Source: Curvibacter sp. (lineage in GTDB: Bacteria; Pseudomonadota; Gammaproteobacteria; Burkholderiales; Burkholderiaceae_C). From it: a DNA stretch of 64,000 nucleotides. The notes under the pieces were generated by a model. That model saw only the letters and a program-made list of their open reading frames with translations, ran no database searches and was not told where the DNA came from. Positions 22,185 to 32,355 of the stretch are shown piece after piece (position 1 is the stretch's first letter; the number at the start of each line of letters is the position of its first letter). A program made the position numbers and the translations under genes. The stretch covers positions 1 to 64,000 of the forward strand of contig JAHRYV010000015.1 of NCBI GenBank assembly GCA_020621965.1, written 5' to 3'.

Positions 22185-24071
22185 TCAGATCTGCACCCGC
22201 GTCCCCAGTTCGATCACGCAGTTATTCGGTAGGCGGAAGAAGTCCGCCACGTTGCCGGCATTGCGCGACATGAGCGAGAACAAGGCCTCGCGCCAGCGCG
22301 CCATGCCGGTGCCGCGGGTGGGCACCACGATCTCGCGGCTCAGGAAGTAGGATGTCTCGAACAGGTTGATGGGCAGGCCCTGGGTCTCGCACAGCGCCAG
22401 CGCCTTGGGAATGTCGGGCTGGTCGAGAAAGCCGTAGTTCACCTGTACCCGCCAGAAGCCGGGTACCAGCGGTGTCAGCTGCAGCCTTTCCCCAAGCGGG
22501 ACCCACGGCACGTCATGAAACGAGACGGTCAGGATCAGGCTGCGCTCGTGCAGCACCTGGTTGTGCTTGAGGTTGTGCATCAAGGCCTGCGGCACGGTGG
22601 CGGGATTGGCCACGGCATAGACCGCGGTACGGGGCACGCGGTGCATGCGGTCGGCCGACAGGCTGGTGATGAAGGGCAGCAGTTCCGGATCGCCGCGGCG
22701 GATGTTGTCCAGCAGCAGTTCGCGGCCGCGCCGCCAGGTGGCCATGCCGATGAAGATCAGCACACCCGCGGCGAGCGGGAACCAGCCGCCATCGAGGAAC
22801 TTCAGCGCGCAGGACACCACCAGCATGCCGTCGAGCAGCAGGAAGGCGCCGGTGGCCGCCAGCGCCAGCGGCAGCGGGTAGTTCCACGCGTGGCGGATGA
22901 CGAAGAAGGTCAGCGCGGTGGTAATCAGCATGGTCACCGTCACCGCGATGCCGTAGGCCGAGGCCAGCGCCGACGAGCTGCCGAAGCCCACTACCGCCAG
23001 CAGTACGGCAACGAGCAGCAGCCAGTTGACCTGGGGCATGTAGATCTGGCCGGCCTCCTTGGCCGAGGTGTAGTGCACCTGCAGGCGCGGCAGCAGCCCC
23101 AGCTGCACGGCCTGCTTGGTCATGGAGTAGGCACCCGAGATCACGGCCTGCGAAGCAATGACCGTGGCCAGCGTCGCCAGCAGCACGGCCGGGATCAGCC
23201 AGGCCGCGGGGAACAGGCGGTAGAAGGGGTTTTCCAGCGCCGTGGGGTCGCGCATCAGCAGCGCGCCCTGCCCCATGTAGTTCAGCGCCAGGGCCGGCAA
23301 GACCAGCCCGGTCCAGGCCAGCTGGATGGGCCGCTTGCCGAAGTGGCCCATGTCGGCGTACAGCGCCTCGGCGCCGGTGAAGGCCAGCACGATGGCGCCC
23401 AGCGCCACGAACATGTGCCAGCCCTGGGTGCGCAGAAAGGCCAGCGCCTCCAGCGGATTGAGCGCGGCCAGGATGGCCGGCTCGCGCAGGATTTCCAGCA
23501 CGCCGGTGAAGGCCAGCACACCGAACCACAGCAGGATGACCGGCCCGAACAGCTTGCCGACCAGGCCAGTGCCGAAGCGCTGCACGGCAAATAGGCCCAC
23601 CAGCACCGTCACCGAGATCGGCAGCACATAGGGCTTGAGCAGCGGCGTGGCCACCTCCAGCCCCTCGACCGCGCTCAGCACCGAGATGGCCGGCGTGATG
23701 ACGCTGTCGCCGTAGAAGAGCGCGGCGCCCATCACGCCGGTGAGCAGCAGGGCCACGCGGCGCTGTGCGGTCTTGCCGGCGGCGTGCGCGGCCAGCGCGG
23801 TGAGCGCCATGATGCCGCCCTCGCCACGGTTGTCGGCGCGCAGGATCAGCAACACGTACTTGAGCGTGACCACCAGCATCAGACCCCAGAAGATGGTCGA
23901 CACCGCGCCGATGAGATGCGGGGCATCGAGCGGGATGCCGGTGGCGTGTCCGAAAACTTCCTTCATGGTGTAGAGCGGACTGGTGCCGATGTCGCCATAC
24001 ACCACGCCCAGGGCGCCCAGCGTCAGGGCGGCCAGGCTTTCGCGGCCATGCGTCTGTTGATTCATATCCAT
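22185..24071 (-). CDS. kup: Potassium uptake protein Kup
   Basis: Inner-membrane potassium/proton symporter of 628 residues with twelve predicted helices and a cytoplasmic C-terminal domain. Family signatures include [20 protein letters not shown] at the N-terminus, [19 protein letters not shown] and the central [15 protein letters not shown]. The C-terminal half after about residue 450 is soluble, ending [10 protein letters not shown] as typical. It lies 80 bp downstream of kdpE on the same strand, suggesting potassium-related regulation. Confidence 0.96.
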   Translation of the reverse strand: MDMNQQTHGRESLAALTLGALGVVYGDIGTSPLYTMKEVFGHATGIPLDAPHLIGAVSTIFWGLMLVVTLKYVLLILRADNRGEGGIMALTALAAHAAGKTAQRRVALLLTGVMGAALFYGDSVITPAISVLSAVEGLEVATPLLKPYVLPISVTVLVGLFAVQRFGTGLVGKLFGPVILLWFGVLAFTGVLEILREPAILAALNPLEALAFLRTQGWHMFVALGAIVLAFTGAEALYADMGHFGKRPIQLAWTGLVLPALALNYMGQGALLMRDPTALENPFYRLFPAAWLIPAVLLATLATVIASQAVISGAYSMTKQAVQLGLLPRLQVHYTSAKEAGQIYMPQVNWLLLVAVLLAVVGFGSSSALASAYGIAVTVTMLITTALTFFVIRHAWNYPLPLALAATGAFLLLDGMLVVSCALKFLDGGWFPLAAGVLIFIGMATWRRGRELLLDNIRRGDPELLPFITSLSADRMHRVPRTAVYAVANPATVPQALMHNLKHNQVLHERSLILTVSFHDVPWVPLGERLQLTPLVPGFWRVQVNYGFLDQPDIPKALALCETQGLPINLFETSYFLSREIVVPTRGTGMARWREALFSLMSRNAGNVADFFRLPNNCVIELGTRVQI

Positions 24072-24150
24072 CCATGCAGAGTGAGCATGGACGCTACTGT
24101 CGCCGCACCGGCATCAGGAACGCATAAGGAAGGCGCCGCGGCGCGACACC

Positions 24151-24833
<683 letters not shown>

Positions 24834-24837
<4 letters not shown>

Positions 24838-26324
24838 CGCGACGGCTCCGGCGACGCGGGCTGCGCCTCAACGGGCAGCTGCAGACAGAAGCAGCTGCCG
24901 CCGCCCTCGCGCGCGCGCAGCAGCAGCTGCGCGCCGTGGGCCCGGGCAATGGCACGGCAGACTGCCAGCCCCAGGCCGGTACCGCGCCGTCCCGCACGGT
25001 CGCCGCGCACATAGGGCTGGAAGATCGCCTCGCGCTCGGCTTCGGGAATGCCGGGCCCCCGGTCTTTCACGCAGAGCTCCAGCGTGCCGGCCCGGGTTTC
25101 GACGCTGAGTTCCACCTCGTCCTCGCTGTACTGGAGGGCGTTGTCCAGCAGGTTGGCCAGCAATTGCGCCAGCAGCACCGCATCGGCGCGCACCAGGGGC
25201 AGTCCCTCGGGCACGCGCGAGCGGATGCGGCGCGCCGGATCATGCTGGCGCACGCGGCCCAGCACGGCGCCGACGATCTCCTCCACCGACTCCCAACTGC
25301 GCTGCAGCACCTGGCCCGGGCTAGCCAGCCGCAACAGTTGCAGGGTGTTGTCGCTCATGGTACCGAGGTAGTCGGCTTCGTTGACGATGCTCTGCAGCAG
25401 GCGCGCCTGCGCGGCCGCATCGAGCCGTTCGCGCTGCATCTGCAGCGAGGTGGCCGCGGCCACGATGGCGGCCAGCGGCGTGCGCAGGTCATGCGAAATG
25501 GCGGCCAGGAAAGTGTTCTGCAACTGCTGGCGCTCGACCTCGCTCTGCGCCGCCTGCATGGAGCGGCTCAGGCGCAGCCGCCCCAGGGCCTGCGCCAGCA
25601 GGGCGCACAGGGCCTGGGCGTGTTCGCGCCCGCCGTCGTCGGCCGCCGGCGCGGGCCGCACGCAGGCTGCGCCGAACACCTCGCCCTGGTCGCCCAGTGG
25701 CAGGTACCAGGCCGCCAGCCCGGGCCAGCGCCCGGTGCCCGGGCCCAGCACGGCCCGCTCCTTCATGCAGGCGCGCAGGCCGTCGCGCACCGCCGGCTCC
25801 AGGGCGGCGAAGGGTTCGGGTTCGCCCTCGTCGCTGGCCAGCACCAGCTGGCTGGTCCCGCTGAAAGCGGCGTCCAGCGCCGCCTGCCCCAACTGCCGCA
25901 CGTCCTGCGGCGTCGGTGCCGCCACCAGTTCGCTGGCCAGCGCCTGCAGCTGACGCGCGCGCACTTCGTTGAGCCGCGCAATGTCGGTTTCGCGCCGCAA
26001 GCCGCTGGCCAGCCGGCTGATGACGAGCGCGACCACCAGCATGACGGCCAGGGAGATGAGATGCTCGCGGCTCTCGACGGCGAAGGTCCAGCGCGGCGGC
26101 ACGAAGAAGAAGTTCAGTGCGGTGACGGCACCCACCGCACAGACCACGGATGGCACCCAGTCCAGCCGGTAGGCCGCGATCACCACGGCCAGCACATAGA
26201 TCATGGCCTGGCTGGTCAGCGAGACATGCGGCTCCAGCACCCGGCTCAAGGCCGTGGCGAGCACCAGCAGAGCGGCAACAGTCCCCCAGCGCCGGAACGA
26301 TGACGGTGCAGCTTGCGCATCCAT
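24834..26324 (-). CDS. KdpD-like sensor histidine kinase lacking the N-terminal KdpD/Usp domains
   Basis: A 496-residue membrane kinase. About four N-terminal helices (from AALLVLATALSRVLEP to SLAVMLVVALVISRLASG) match the DUF4118 membrane module of KdpD. A GAF-like region follows, then a HisKA box with SHDLRTPLAAI and a HATPase with NLLDNALQYS, DRGPGIP and GTGLGLAVCRAIARAHG. Full-length KdpD is near 900 residues and begins with a cytosolic KdpD sensor plus UspA-like domain; both are missing, yet the start is clean and the gene intact. Phosphotransfer should still work, with different input sensing. Confidence 0.88.
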
Positions 26325-26387
26325 GGTGGCAGCGTACCACCGCCGGCATCAGGAAAGCATCAGGATCGTGAGCGGCGGGCCCTGCTT

Positions 26388-26473
26388 GCCCCGAGTGCAG
26401 CAACCCGACCGTCATCAAGAAGGACGGCTGCGACTTCCGCACCGCCTGCGGCTACTTCGGGCAGTGCGAGTAG
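26388..26473 (+). pseudogene. Orphan duplicate of the nrdJ 3' end
   Basis: 86 bp matching the last 86 bp of nrdJ (21224-21309) at 81 of 86 positions by my count, in the same orientation and ending in TAG. It translates [28 protein letters not shown], so one zinc-ribbon Cys is now Arg and the reading frame is still open. It has no start codon or ribosome-binding site of its own and lies just upstream of the kinase gene's start. It marks the right edge of the nadE-kup-kdpED segment. Confidence 0.85.
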
Positions 26474-26500
26474 GAGGCGCGCGGCGCCCCCCACAAGGGG

Positions 26501-27007
26501 TCAGACCAGCCCTGGGGCGCGCTGCAACTGCGCCTGCTCTTGCGCGATCTGCATGCGCACCATCTGTTCGAGCGCCGGCGTGGGCGCGTGCGGCGCAGGC
26601 CGACGCACCAGCGTGACGACGTTGCGGATGATCTGGACCGGCGTCATGAGCAGCCCCCAGGGCAGGCCCCACCATCCCAGCAGGAGCGAGAACAAGGCGT
26701 CGCCGAGGGCCCGGTTGGTCCCGCATGAGCCGCAGCAGACTGCCGGCCGGCTCGACCAGGAGGTCAGCGCCACGGCCGACCACACACGGTAGGTGGTGTA
26801 GACGTCCACGGGCCCGCTGCCGGCGCACAGGGGACACGTCCCCGCGTGTACCTGCAGCGCCCGCTGGCGCACATAGTCGGCCGGGACTGCGCTTGCGATG
26901 GCGGCCACGGCCCCCTTGCGTTCGCATTCCGCGTTGCAGAAACGCAGCTCACCCTGCTTGCGTCCGCCGAAGAGGATGGTGGTGTTGCAGTAGGCACATT
27001 TGGCCAT
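26501..27007 (-). CDS. Zinc-finger-containing membrane-associated protein (168 aa)
   Basis: N-terminal metal-binding pairs CAYCNTTILFGG, RFCNAEC and then CPLCAGSG and CCGSCGTN suggest two zinc ribbons or a treble-clef pair. One short hydrophobic segment follows (LLLGWWGLPWGLLMTPVQII). A strong AAAGGAGG lies upstream of the ATG, 40 bp after the site-2 protease gene, so it is the last gene of the operon starting at 29705. Function unknown. Confidence 0.75.
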   Translation of the reverse strand: MAKCAYCNTTILFGGRKQGELRFCNAECERKGAVAAIASAVPADYVRQRALQVHAGTCPLCAGSGPVDVYTTYRVWSAVALTSWSSRPAVCCGSCGTNRALGDALFSLLLGWWGLPWGLLMTPVQIIRNVVTLVRRPAPHAPTPALEQMVRMQIAQEQAQLQRAPGLV

Positions 27008-27047
27008 GATGAAGAACCTCCTTTTTGTTTACGTTTGAATTCGATGG

Positions 27048-27743
27048 TCAGGCGCCGAGCCGCTCGTGCACCTCGAAGGCCAGCAGCGCCAGCGCCCCCA
27101 GCAGGGCCAGGTACTGGACGCCATAGGCCCACTTCACGCGCGGGGCCGTGATGTGGCGCACCGCCGTGTCCTCGCCCTTCCACGCGGCCCACAGCTGGGG
27201 GGCCGCCAGGATGGCGACGAGCAGCAGCAGCGGGCTGGGCTTCCAGAGGAAGGCCCCCATCAGGACGGGCACACCCAGAAACCAGATCTTCGGCGAGATG
27301 ACACGCACGATGCGCCCGCCGTCCAGCGGCGAGAGCGGGATGAGGTTGAAGGCGTTGAGCATGAAGCCGGTGTAGGCCACGGCCAGCCACAGCCGCTCGC
27401 CGCTGTCCAGCCCATACAGATAACAAAGAAAGGCCGCCGCCGTGCCCAGCAGCGGGCCGCCCAGGCCGACGTAGGCCTCGGTCTCGGGGTCCAGCTCCGT
27501 GGTCTTGAGCGCAACCCAGGCGCCGACGAAGGGGATGAACACCGGCGCGCCGACCTCCAGCCCGCGGTTGCGCGCCGCCACGAAATGCCCCATCTCGTGC
27601 ACAAAGAGCAGCAGCACCACCCCCACCGCATAGGCCCAGCCGAAGCTGAAGGCGTAGACGAAGATCGACAGGAACATGGTGCCGCCGGTGAGCAGCACCT
27701 TGCCGAGCTTGCCGGCCATCAGCAGGGCCAGCAGGGCCTTCAT
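27048..27743 (-). CDS. Site-2 protease family (M50) membrane metalloprotease
   Basis: A 231-residue multi-spanning protein with the zinc motif HEMGH in LLLFVHEMGHFVAARNRG and the distal NLIPLSPLDGGRIV motif providing the third ligand Asp. These are the two signatures of intramembrane M50 proteases. No PDZ domain is present, making it a minimal form. Its start overlaps the end of the J-like gene (ATGA). Substrate unknown; neighbours hint at membrane-stress signalling or processing. Confidence 0.88.
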   Translation of the reverse strand: MKALLALLMAGKLGKVLLTGGTMFLSIFVYAFSFGWAYAVGVVLLLFVHEMGHFVAARNRGLEVGAPVFIPFVGAWVALKTTELDPETEAYVGLGGPLLGTAAAFLCYLYGLDSGERLWLAVAYTGFMLNAFNLIPLSPLDGGRIVRVISPKIWFLGVPVLMGAFLWKPSPLLLLVAILAAPQLWAAWKGEDTAVRHITAPRVKWAYGVQYLALLGALALLAFEVHERLGA

Positions 27744-28090
27744 GCCGCGCCTCCGGTACCGCGCAGGGCCTCCTGGTAGGCGGTTTCGATCTCCTCCAGC
27801 CTGCGCGCCGCCAGCTCCCGGATCTCCGGCCCCAGCGCCTGCACCGCGTCCGGCTGGTACTGCGCGGCGAGCCGGAAGTAGGCTTCACGGATCTGCTGCG
27901 TGCCGGCGTCGGGGGCGAGCTGCAGCACCTCGTGCCAGGGCTGCGGCCGTTCCATCGGTTCGGTCGGCGACTGCGTCGGCGGCGCGTCCGCGGGTGGACG
28001 CACCGAGCCGCCCGGCTTGAGGAAAAACGACACCAGCCAGTAGCCCAGCAGCAGGCCCACGGCCGTCACGCCGATTTCGGTCGCCGTCAT
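27740..28090 (-). CDS. Membrane-anchored J-domain-like protein with QPD instead of HPD
   Basis: A 116-residue protein: one N-terminal transmembrane helix (TEIGVTAVGLLLGYWLVSFFL), a Pro-rich linker, and a C-terminal helical domain PWHEVLQLAPDAGTQQIREA with AYFRLAAQYQPDAV and a final EIETAYQEAL. The layout is that of a J-domain, but the HPD tripeptide required to stimulate DnaK reads QPD. It may bind without activating, or be a J-like adaptor. Overlaps both neighbours by ATGA. Confidence 0.78.
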   Translation of the reverse strand: MTATEIGVTAVGLLLGYWLVSFFLKPGGSVRPPADAPPTQSPTEPMERPQPWHEVLQLAPDAGTQQIREAYFRLAAQYQPDAVQALGPEIRELAARRLEEIETAYQEALRGTGGAA

Positions 28091-28815
28091 GGCCGGGCTC
28101 CCTGGGGCAGGAAACGCTCGCGCGCGCGCTGCAGCGCGGCCATGCGGCTGCTCTGCTCGTCTTCGAAGGCGATCTGCTCGTCGATGCGCAGCAGGCATTG
28201 CGTGTGCACCTCGGCCAGGGCCGGCGGCGTCAGCAGGGCCCCACTGGCCTGGAGAAAATCGTCCTTCAGACCCTGCCATTCGCAGGCGCGGCGCACGAGG
28301 TTGATGCAAAACGGCGGGCAGACCAGGCACTCGAAAGCGACGGACCAGTACTTGCCCGCCGGCACCTGCAGGCGCCGGTGGATGCGATACAACAGCACCA
28401 GCGCGCTGAGATTGACCGCGTAGAGCAGACCGATCACGCCCAGCGTGATCCAGGTGCCCAGCTGGCCGAACAGGCTCAGCGGCAACAGCACGAACAGGGT
28501 GAGGCCCGAGAGCCAGGCGCACAGCGCCAGGCCGCCCAGGCCCACCGGCAAGGGCATCTGCTGACGCGGCCAGGCAGCCGCGGGCTGGCCCGCGAACTGC
28601 CAGGCCAGACGGACGATGGGCCGGTGCGGCGCCAGCAGGCCGGGGGCGCAGGGTTCCTTGCCGGCCAGGCGCCAGCGGTGGGAACCGAACACGGCCCGCC
28701 AGCCGCGCCCCTGCCGCACCAGCAGGGCCTCGTTGCTGGCCAGAAGGATCAGTGCGTCGTAGACATACAGCGCCGATGCCAGCAGCATCAGCGCAGCCTC
28801 GGACGAGAGCCTCAC
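28087..28815 (-). CDS. Multi-spanning membrane protein of unknown function (242 aa)
   Basis: Four hydrophobic segments: an N-terminal one (AALMLLASALYVYDALILLA), a central pair (GLALCAWLSGLTLFVLLPLS and WITLGVIGLLYAVNLSALVL) and a Cys-containing one (FECLVCPPFCINLVRR). A charged helical tail of about 60 residues ends PQGARP. No family recognised. It overlaps the genes on both sides by four bases and so is translationally coupled within a five-gene operon. Confidence 0.75.
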   Translation of the reverse strand: MRLSSEAALMLLASALYVYDALILLASNEALLVRQGRGWRAVFGSHRWRLAGKEPCAPGLLAPHRPIVRLAWQFAGQPAAAWPRQQMPLPVGLGGLALCAWLSGLTLFVLLPLSLFGQLGTWITLGVIGLLYAVNLSALVLLYRIHRRLQVPAGKYWSVAFECLVCPPFCINLVRRACEWQGLKDDFLQASGALLTPPALAEVHTQCLLRIDEQIAFEDEQSSRMAALQRARERFLPQGARP

Positions 28816-29705
28816 TTGTCTTGCGGCTCTTGCGGGTCTTGCGGCGCCTTCGGCTCCTGCTTCTTGCCGAACAGCTTGCCGATGCCAAAGACCACTGCCG
28901 CGACGCCCGCGAGGATCAGCTTCCAGAAGGCGGCGAAGACGCCGACGATCACTTTCCAGAAGCCGGTCTTGGCGGCGACCGCCGCGGTACCACCGGCCAC
29001 CAGCGCGGCCAGGCCGAACTCGGCCACACGGTCGCCCTGCTTGAACTCGCTGTATTTCTCGCCGGACTTGAAGTCGAAGTCCTTCAGCACGGCCTTGAAA
29101 GCCTTCACATCCTCATCCAGCGTCGACGGATCGGAGACCAGGGTGGCGCTCTCATAACCGCTGCGCCCCAGCAGACGCACGGTGTAGTTGATCGTGGGGG
29201 TGTCGTTGCCCGGCGTGCGCAGCCGCAGCGCCCACTCCAGGTGCTTGCTGGCCGAGTCGTAATGCGGCGCAATGTGCCAGCCATCGGTGTAGAGCTCACC
29301 CATGCCCAGTTTGCGGCGCTCTTCGTTGGCCGGGCCGTCTTCTTCCTTCATGCTCTTGAGCAGGGCATCGGCGTCGATCTTCTCGTCGTCCTTGACGTAA
29401 CCCACGGAGCTGAACGAGAACGCCGCCCACCAGTTGTCGCCGACCAGAATGCTGTTGGCCGACGGCAGGTTGCCGGTGAGTTTCAGAAACTTGGCGCCTT
29501 CGGCCTCGTCGAGGAAACGGGCCCCGGGCGGCAGCTTGAGGGTGGCGTTGCTGCCCACGTCCGTCGTGGCCGGACCGGCCTGCCACTTGAGGGCCTGGAA
29601 CGCGGCGCGGCGCTGTTCCGGGGTGCTCTCGCCTTCCGCGCTCCAGGCTGCGGCTCCCAGTGCTAGGCCCAGAACGGCCAGCACCCATTTACTACTTTTC
29701 AGCAT
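28812..29705 (-). CDS. DUF2167 domain membrane protein
   Basis: A 297-residue exported protein: Sec signal (MLKSSKWVLAVLGLALGAAA), a periplasmic domain of about 200 residues with the DUF2167 features GDNWWAAFSFSSVGYVKDDE, the DADALLKSMKE segment and WALRLRTPGN, and two C-terminal membrane helices (LAALVAGGTAAVAAKTG, IVGVFAAFWKLILAGVAAVV) followed by a Lys/Pro/Gln tail. The start at 29705 has GAGAAA upstream and leaves a normal signal peptide; the longer frame does not. First gene of the operon running to 26501. Function unknown. Confidence 0.88.
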   Translation of the reverse strand: MLKSSKWVLAVLGLALGAAAWSAEGESTPEQRRAAFQALKWQAGPATTDVGSNATLKLPPGARFLDEAEGAKFLKLTGNLPSANSILVGDNWWAAFSFSSVGYVKDDEKIDADALLKSMKEEDGPANEERRKLGMGELYTDGWHIAPHYDSASKHLEWALRLRTPGNDTPTINYTVRLLGRSGYESATLVSDPSTLDEDVKAFKAVLKDFDFKSGEKYSEFKQGDRVAEFGLAALVAGGTAAVAAKTGFWKVIVGVFAAFWKLILAGVAAVVFGIGKLFGKKQEPKAPQDPQEPQDK

Positions 29706-30029
29706 CTTTTCTCCTTGTTTGTTGATTCGTCTGAAGATGAAAGATGAAGCCCGCAGCCCCCTGTCCACACTGGCAGCAAGCGACACGAAGACCATTGTCT
29801 CGTCATGGCAACGAGTTGTCGCATGACTTGTAGGGAAATGTAAGCAGCTACCCCGGGGGGCAGTCGGGCCGCGGCAGACGGCGCTTACGATCTGTTGCAC
29901 AACAGGACGCGGTGCCGTGCCCTGTCAAGCGATGACCCGCATGCCCCTCCTAGTTCCGAGGAACTATTGGCTGCACGCCGGGCTTGGGCTACGCTATAGC
30001 TGTCTTGCAGATATTTCTTTAAGGCCACC
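29706..30029. other. Divergent intergenic region
   Basis: About 320 bp between the DUF2167 operon (minus) and the PAS gene (plus). No gene, RNA or repeat recognised. The side near the PAS gene contains GCTATAGCTG and an A/T-rich AGATATTTCTTTAAGG just before the ATG, the latter giving an AAGG ribosome-binding site. No regulator box could be assigned. Confidence 0.4.
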
Positions 30030-30473
30030 ATGACCTCTGCCCTCACCCTCGAAAGCGCCGCCCCCCACATCCTGCGTTGCATGCCGGAGGCGCTGATCTT
30101 CTGCGACCTCGAAGGCATCATCCGTGTCTGGAACGGCGGTGCCGAAAAAGTCTTCGGCTGGTCGGCGGCCGAGGCCGTGGGCCAGAGCCTGGACCTCATC
30201 ATTCCCGAGCGCATGCGCAAGGCGCACTGGGACGGCTTCAACCAGGCGCTCGAGCGCGGCGGCGTCAAACCGGGCCGCACGTCCATGATCACCCGCTCGC
30301 TGCACAAGAGCGTCGAGTTCATCTACGTGGACATGAGCTTCGAGATGGTGCGCGACGAATCCGGCAAGACGCTGGGCTCCATGGCCGTGGCGCGCGAAGC
30401 CACCAAGCGCTTCAACGACGAGAAGGCCCTGCGCAAGCAGCTGGCCGACCTGACGGCCAAACCCGCCGGCTGA
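30030..30473 (+). CDS. Single PAS-domain protein
   Basis: A 147-residue cytoplasmic sensor made of one PAS/PAC domain: ALIFCDLEGIIRVWNGGAEK, VFGWSAAEAVGQSLDLIIPE and the PAC strands FEMVRDESGKTLGSMAVARE, ending with a short helix. There is no output domain. The hemerythrin gene follows 2 bp after the stop, suggesting that both act together in oxygen, redox or NO sensing (inference from context). Confidence 0.9.
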   Translation: MTSALTLESAAPHILRCMPEALIFCDLEGIIRVWNGGAEKVFGWSAAEAVGQSLDLIIPERMRKAHWDGFNQALERGGVKPGRTSMITRSLHKSVEFIYVDMSFEMVRDESGKTLGSMAVAREATKRFNDEKALRKQLADLTAKPAG

Positions 30474-30475
30474 AC

Positions 30476-31015
30476 ATGGGCCAGGCCCTGCCCGGCTTCG
30501 ACGCCCCGGCCGTGGGCTTCGAGCAGCCCTACGACATGCTGGAGGCCTGCCACGAGCGGGTGCAGCGCAGCCTGGACCTGCTGCAGCGCCTGACGGACTA
30601 CGTGGCGAAAAATGGGCATGACGCCCAGACCCGCTCGGCGGCAGCCGACGTGCTGCGTTATTTCGACCTCGCCGCGCCCCTGCACCACCAGGACGAGGAA
30701 CTGCACGTGTTCCCGCCCCTGCTGGCGCAAGGCGACGCGGCCCTGCGCGCGGCCGTCCTGCAGCTGCAGGCCGAACATCGGCAGATGGAAACCCTGTGGG
30801 CGGCCGTGCGCCCCACCCTGCTGCGCTGGCGCGAGGCCGGTGCCAGCGGTGGCGTGGACGCGGCCACGCGGGACACCATCGCGCGCTTCATCGCCATCTA
30901 CGCCGGGCACATCGACACCGAGGAAGGGCGGGTCTATCCCGCCGCCCGTACCACCATGGACGCGGCGACACAGGCCGCCATGGGTGCCGAGATGCAGGCC
31001 CGCCGGCGCGGCTGA
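30476..31015 (+). CDS. Hemerythrin-domain protein
   Basis: A 179-residue four-helix HHE protein. Putative di-iron ligands are His in LEACHERVQ, His and the HHQDEE group (PLHHQDEELHVFPPLL), AEHRQMETLW, and YAGHIDTEEGRVYPAA. It probably binds O2 or NO through a di-iron centre. The ATG is 2 bp after the PAS gene, so the pair is co-translated. It belongs to the cytoplasmic single-domain type. Confidence 0.9.
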   Translation: MGQALPGFDAPAVGFEQPYDMLEACHERVQRSLDLLQRLTDYVAKNGHDAQTRSAAADVLRYFDLAAPLHHQDEELHVFPPLLAQGDAALRAAVLQLQAEHRQMETLWAAVRPTLLRWREAGASGGVDAATRDTIARFIAIYAGHIDTEEGRVYPAARTTMDAATQAAMGAEMQARRRG

Positions 31016-31031
31016 GGAAACGGCGCGCGAC

Positions 31032-31469
31032 TCAGTCGCGCACGATGAACACCGGCTGGTGCGCATGCGACAGCACGCGCTGCGCCACGCTGCCCAGCAC
31101 CACCTTCTCCAGGCCGCGGCGGCCGTGTGAACCCATGACGATGAGGTCGGCCCCCAGCGCCGTGGCCGTGTCGATGATGCCGCGCCAGGCGGCATGCGCC
31201 TCGATCACCGAGGTGGTGACTTTCACGCCCGCCTGCTCCAGCGTGGCGCGGGCGGCCTCGGTGGCCTCCCTGGCCTCGACGGTGGCCGCGCTCAGGTACT
31301 CGGCCTGGCCGTAGGCGAAGTCGCTGCCCAGGCCGGTGAAGGGATAGGGATCGATCACGTAGATGGCGGTGACGTCGCTGCCGAAGGCCCGCGCCAGGCC
31401 CGCGGCCTTCTCGACCGCCTTCTGCGCGGTTTCGGAACCGTCGACGGGCAGCAGGATGTGCTTGAACAC
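31032..31469 (-). CDS. Universal stress protein UspA family
   Basis: A 145-residue Usp domain: FKHILLPVDGSETAQKAVEK at the N-terminus and the ATP-binding loop GSHGRRGLEKVVLGSVAQR (G-x2-G-x9-G-S) near the C-terminus, so it is of the nucleotide-binding type. The GTG start at 31469 has GAGGAGG four bases upstream and matches the family N-terminus; upstream in-frame codons are unlikely. It converges with the hemerythrin gene. Confidence 0.92.
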   Translation of the reverse strand: MFKHILLPVDGSETAQKAVEKAAGLARAFGSDVTAIYVIDPYPFTGLGSDFAYGQAEYLSAATVEAREATEAARATLEQAGVKVTTSVIEAHAAWRGIIDTATALGADLIVMGSHGRRGLEKVVLGSVAQRVLSHAHQPVFIVRD

Positions 31470-31488
31470 GGGGCCTCCTCCTCGGGAA

Positions 31489-32247
31489 TCAGACTGCGGG
31501 CGCTGCGGCGTCCTCGCCCTGGAAAGCGCCGGCGCGCAGCGTGACGACCAGCGTATCACGATAGGCCGGCTGCGCCACCGGCTGGATGGGTGTGGTCTCG
31601 TGGATCACGCGCGCATCATCCAGCAGCAGCAGCGACCAGGGCTCGGCCAGCGTGAAGCGCTGGCCGTTGGGGCCCCCAGCCTCGAACACGCGGGTCTCGC
31701 CGCCTTTCACGCCGCGGCGGGCCAACAGGAACACGGCCACCAGATCCACGCCGTCACGGTGCGCGCCCTCGGGTGTGGGCCGGCCGATGCCGTCGGTGGT
31801 GTCGATGCGGAACTGGTGCGCCTCGATATACCAGGGCCGCGCGCCCTTGAGCGCCGAGGTGACGTGCCCGAGCCAGCGCAGCAGCTGCGCCCAGACGGGC
31901 TGCTGCACCACGGCCGGCGCCATGGGTTCGAACAGGCGCTGCATGCCGCCGTGCAGGGCGTTGTATTCCAGCGGCTGCCAGTGCGCGCGGTGCGGCGCCT
32001 GCGTGAGGCGCTCGCCGTCGAGCACGAAGCAGGAATGGCGCCGGCGGCGGTAGCGGCCGCCGTCTTTGAGGAAATTGTCGGGCGGCAGATCGTCCCAGTA
32101 GGGCAGCAGGGCTTGCAGAGCCTGCGGCGCACAACCGCTGAGCTGGCCGACCGTGGCGGCGTCGAGCACGGCGTAACCCTGGCGCTGCAGGGTGGCATCC
32201 AGTTGCGCCGGTGCCGTGACGGGGGGCAAAAAGGAGGGGCTGGTCAT
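31489..32247 (-). CDS. 2-oxoglutarate/Fe(II)-dependent dioxygenase family protein
   Basis: A 252-residue cytoplasmic enzyme of the 2OG-Fe dioxygenase group that includes amino-acid hydroxylases. Metal ligands are His and Asp in PEGAHRDGVDLVAVFLL and the distal His in LDDARVIHETTPI; the Arg for 2-oxoglutarate is likely in YRDTLVVTLR. The start MTSPSFLPP (32247) is preferred to a Met 16 codons earlier for lack of conservation-like features there. The substrate cannot be inferred. It lies 19 bp upstream of uspA on the same strand. Confidence 0.85.
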   Translation of the reverse strand: MTSPSFLPPVTAPAQLDATLQRQGYAVLDAATVGQLSGCAPQALQALLPYWDDLPPDNFLKDGGRYRRRRHSCFVLDGERLTQAPHRAHWQPLEYNALHGGMQRLFEPMAPAVVQQPVWAQLLRWLGHVTSALKGARPWYIEAHQFRIDTTDGIGRPTPEGAHRDGVDLVAVFLLARRGVKGGETRVFEAGGPNGQRFTLAEPWSLLLLDDARVIHETTPIQPVAQPAYRDTLVVTLRAGAFQGEDAAAPAV

Positions 32248-32355
32248 AAGGGACTCACTGGATGACTCGCGTCGCGCATGACGGGAATTATCCAACGAGT
32301 CCCGGGCATGGGGCCTGTCATGAACGGCCCCGTGCGGGCGCCGGGCGGCGCGGGA

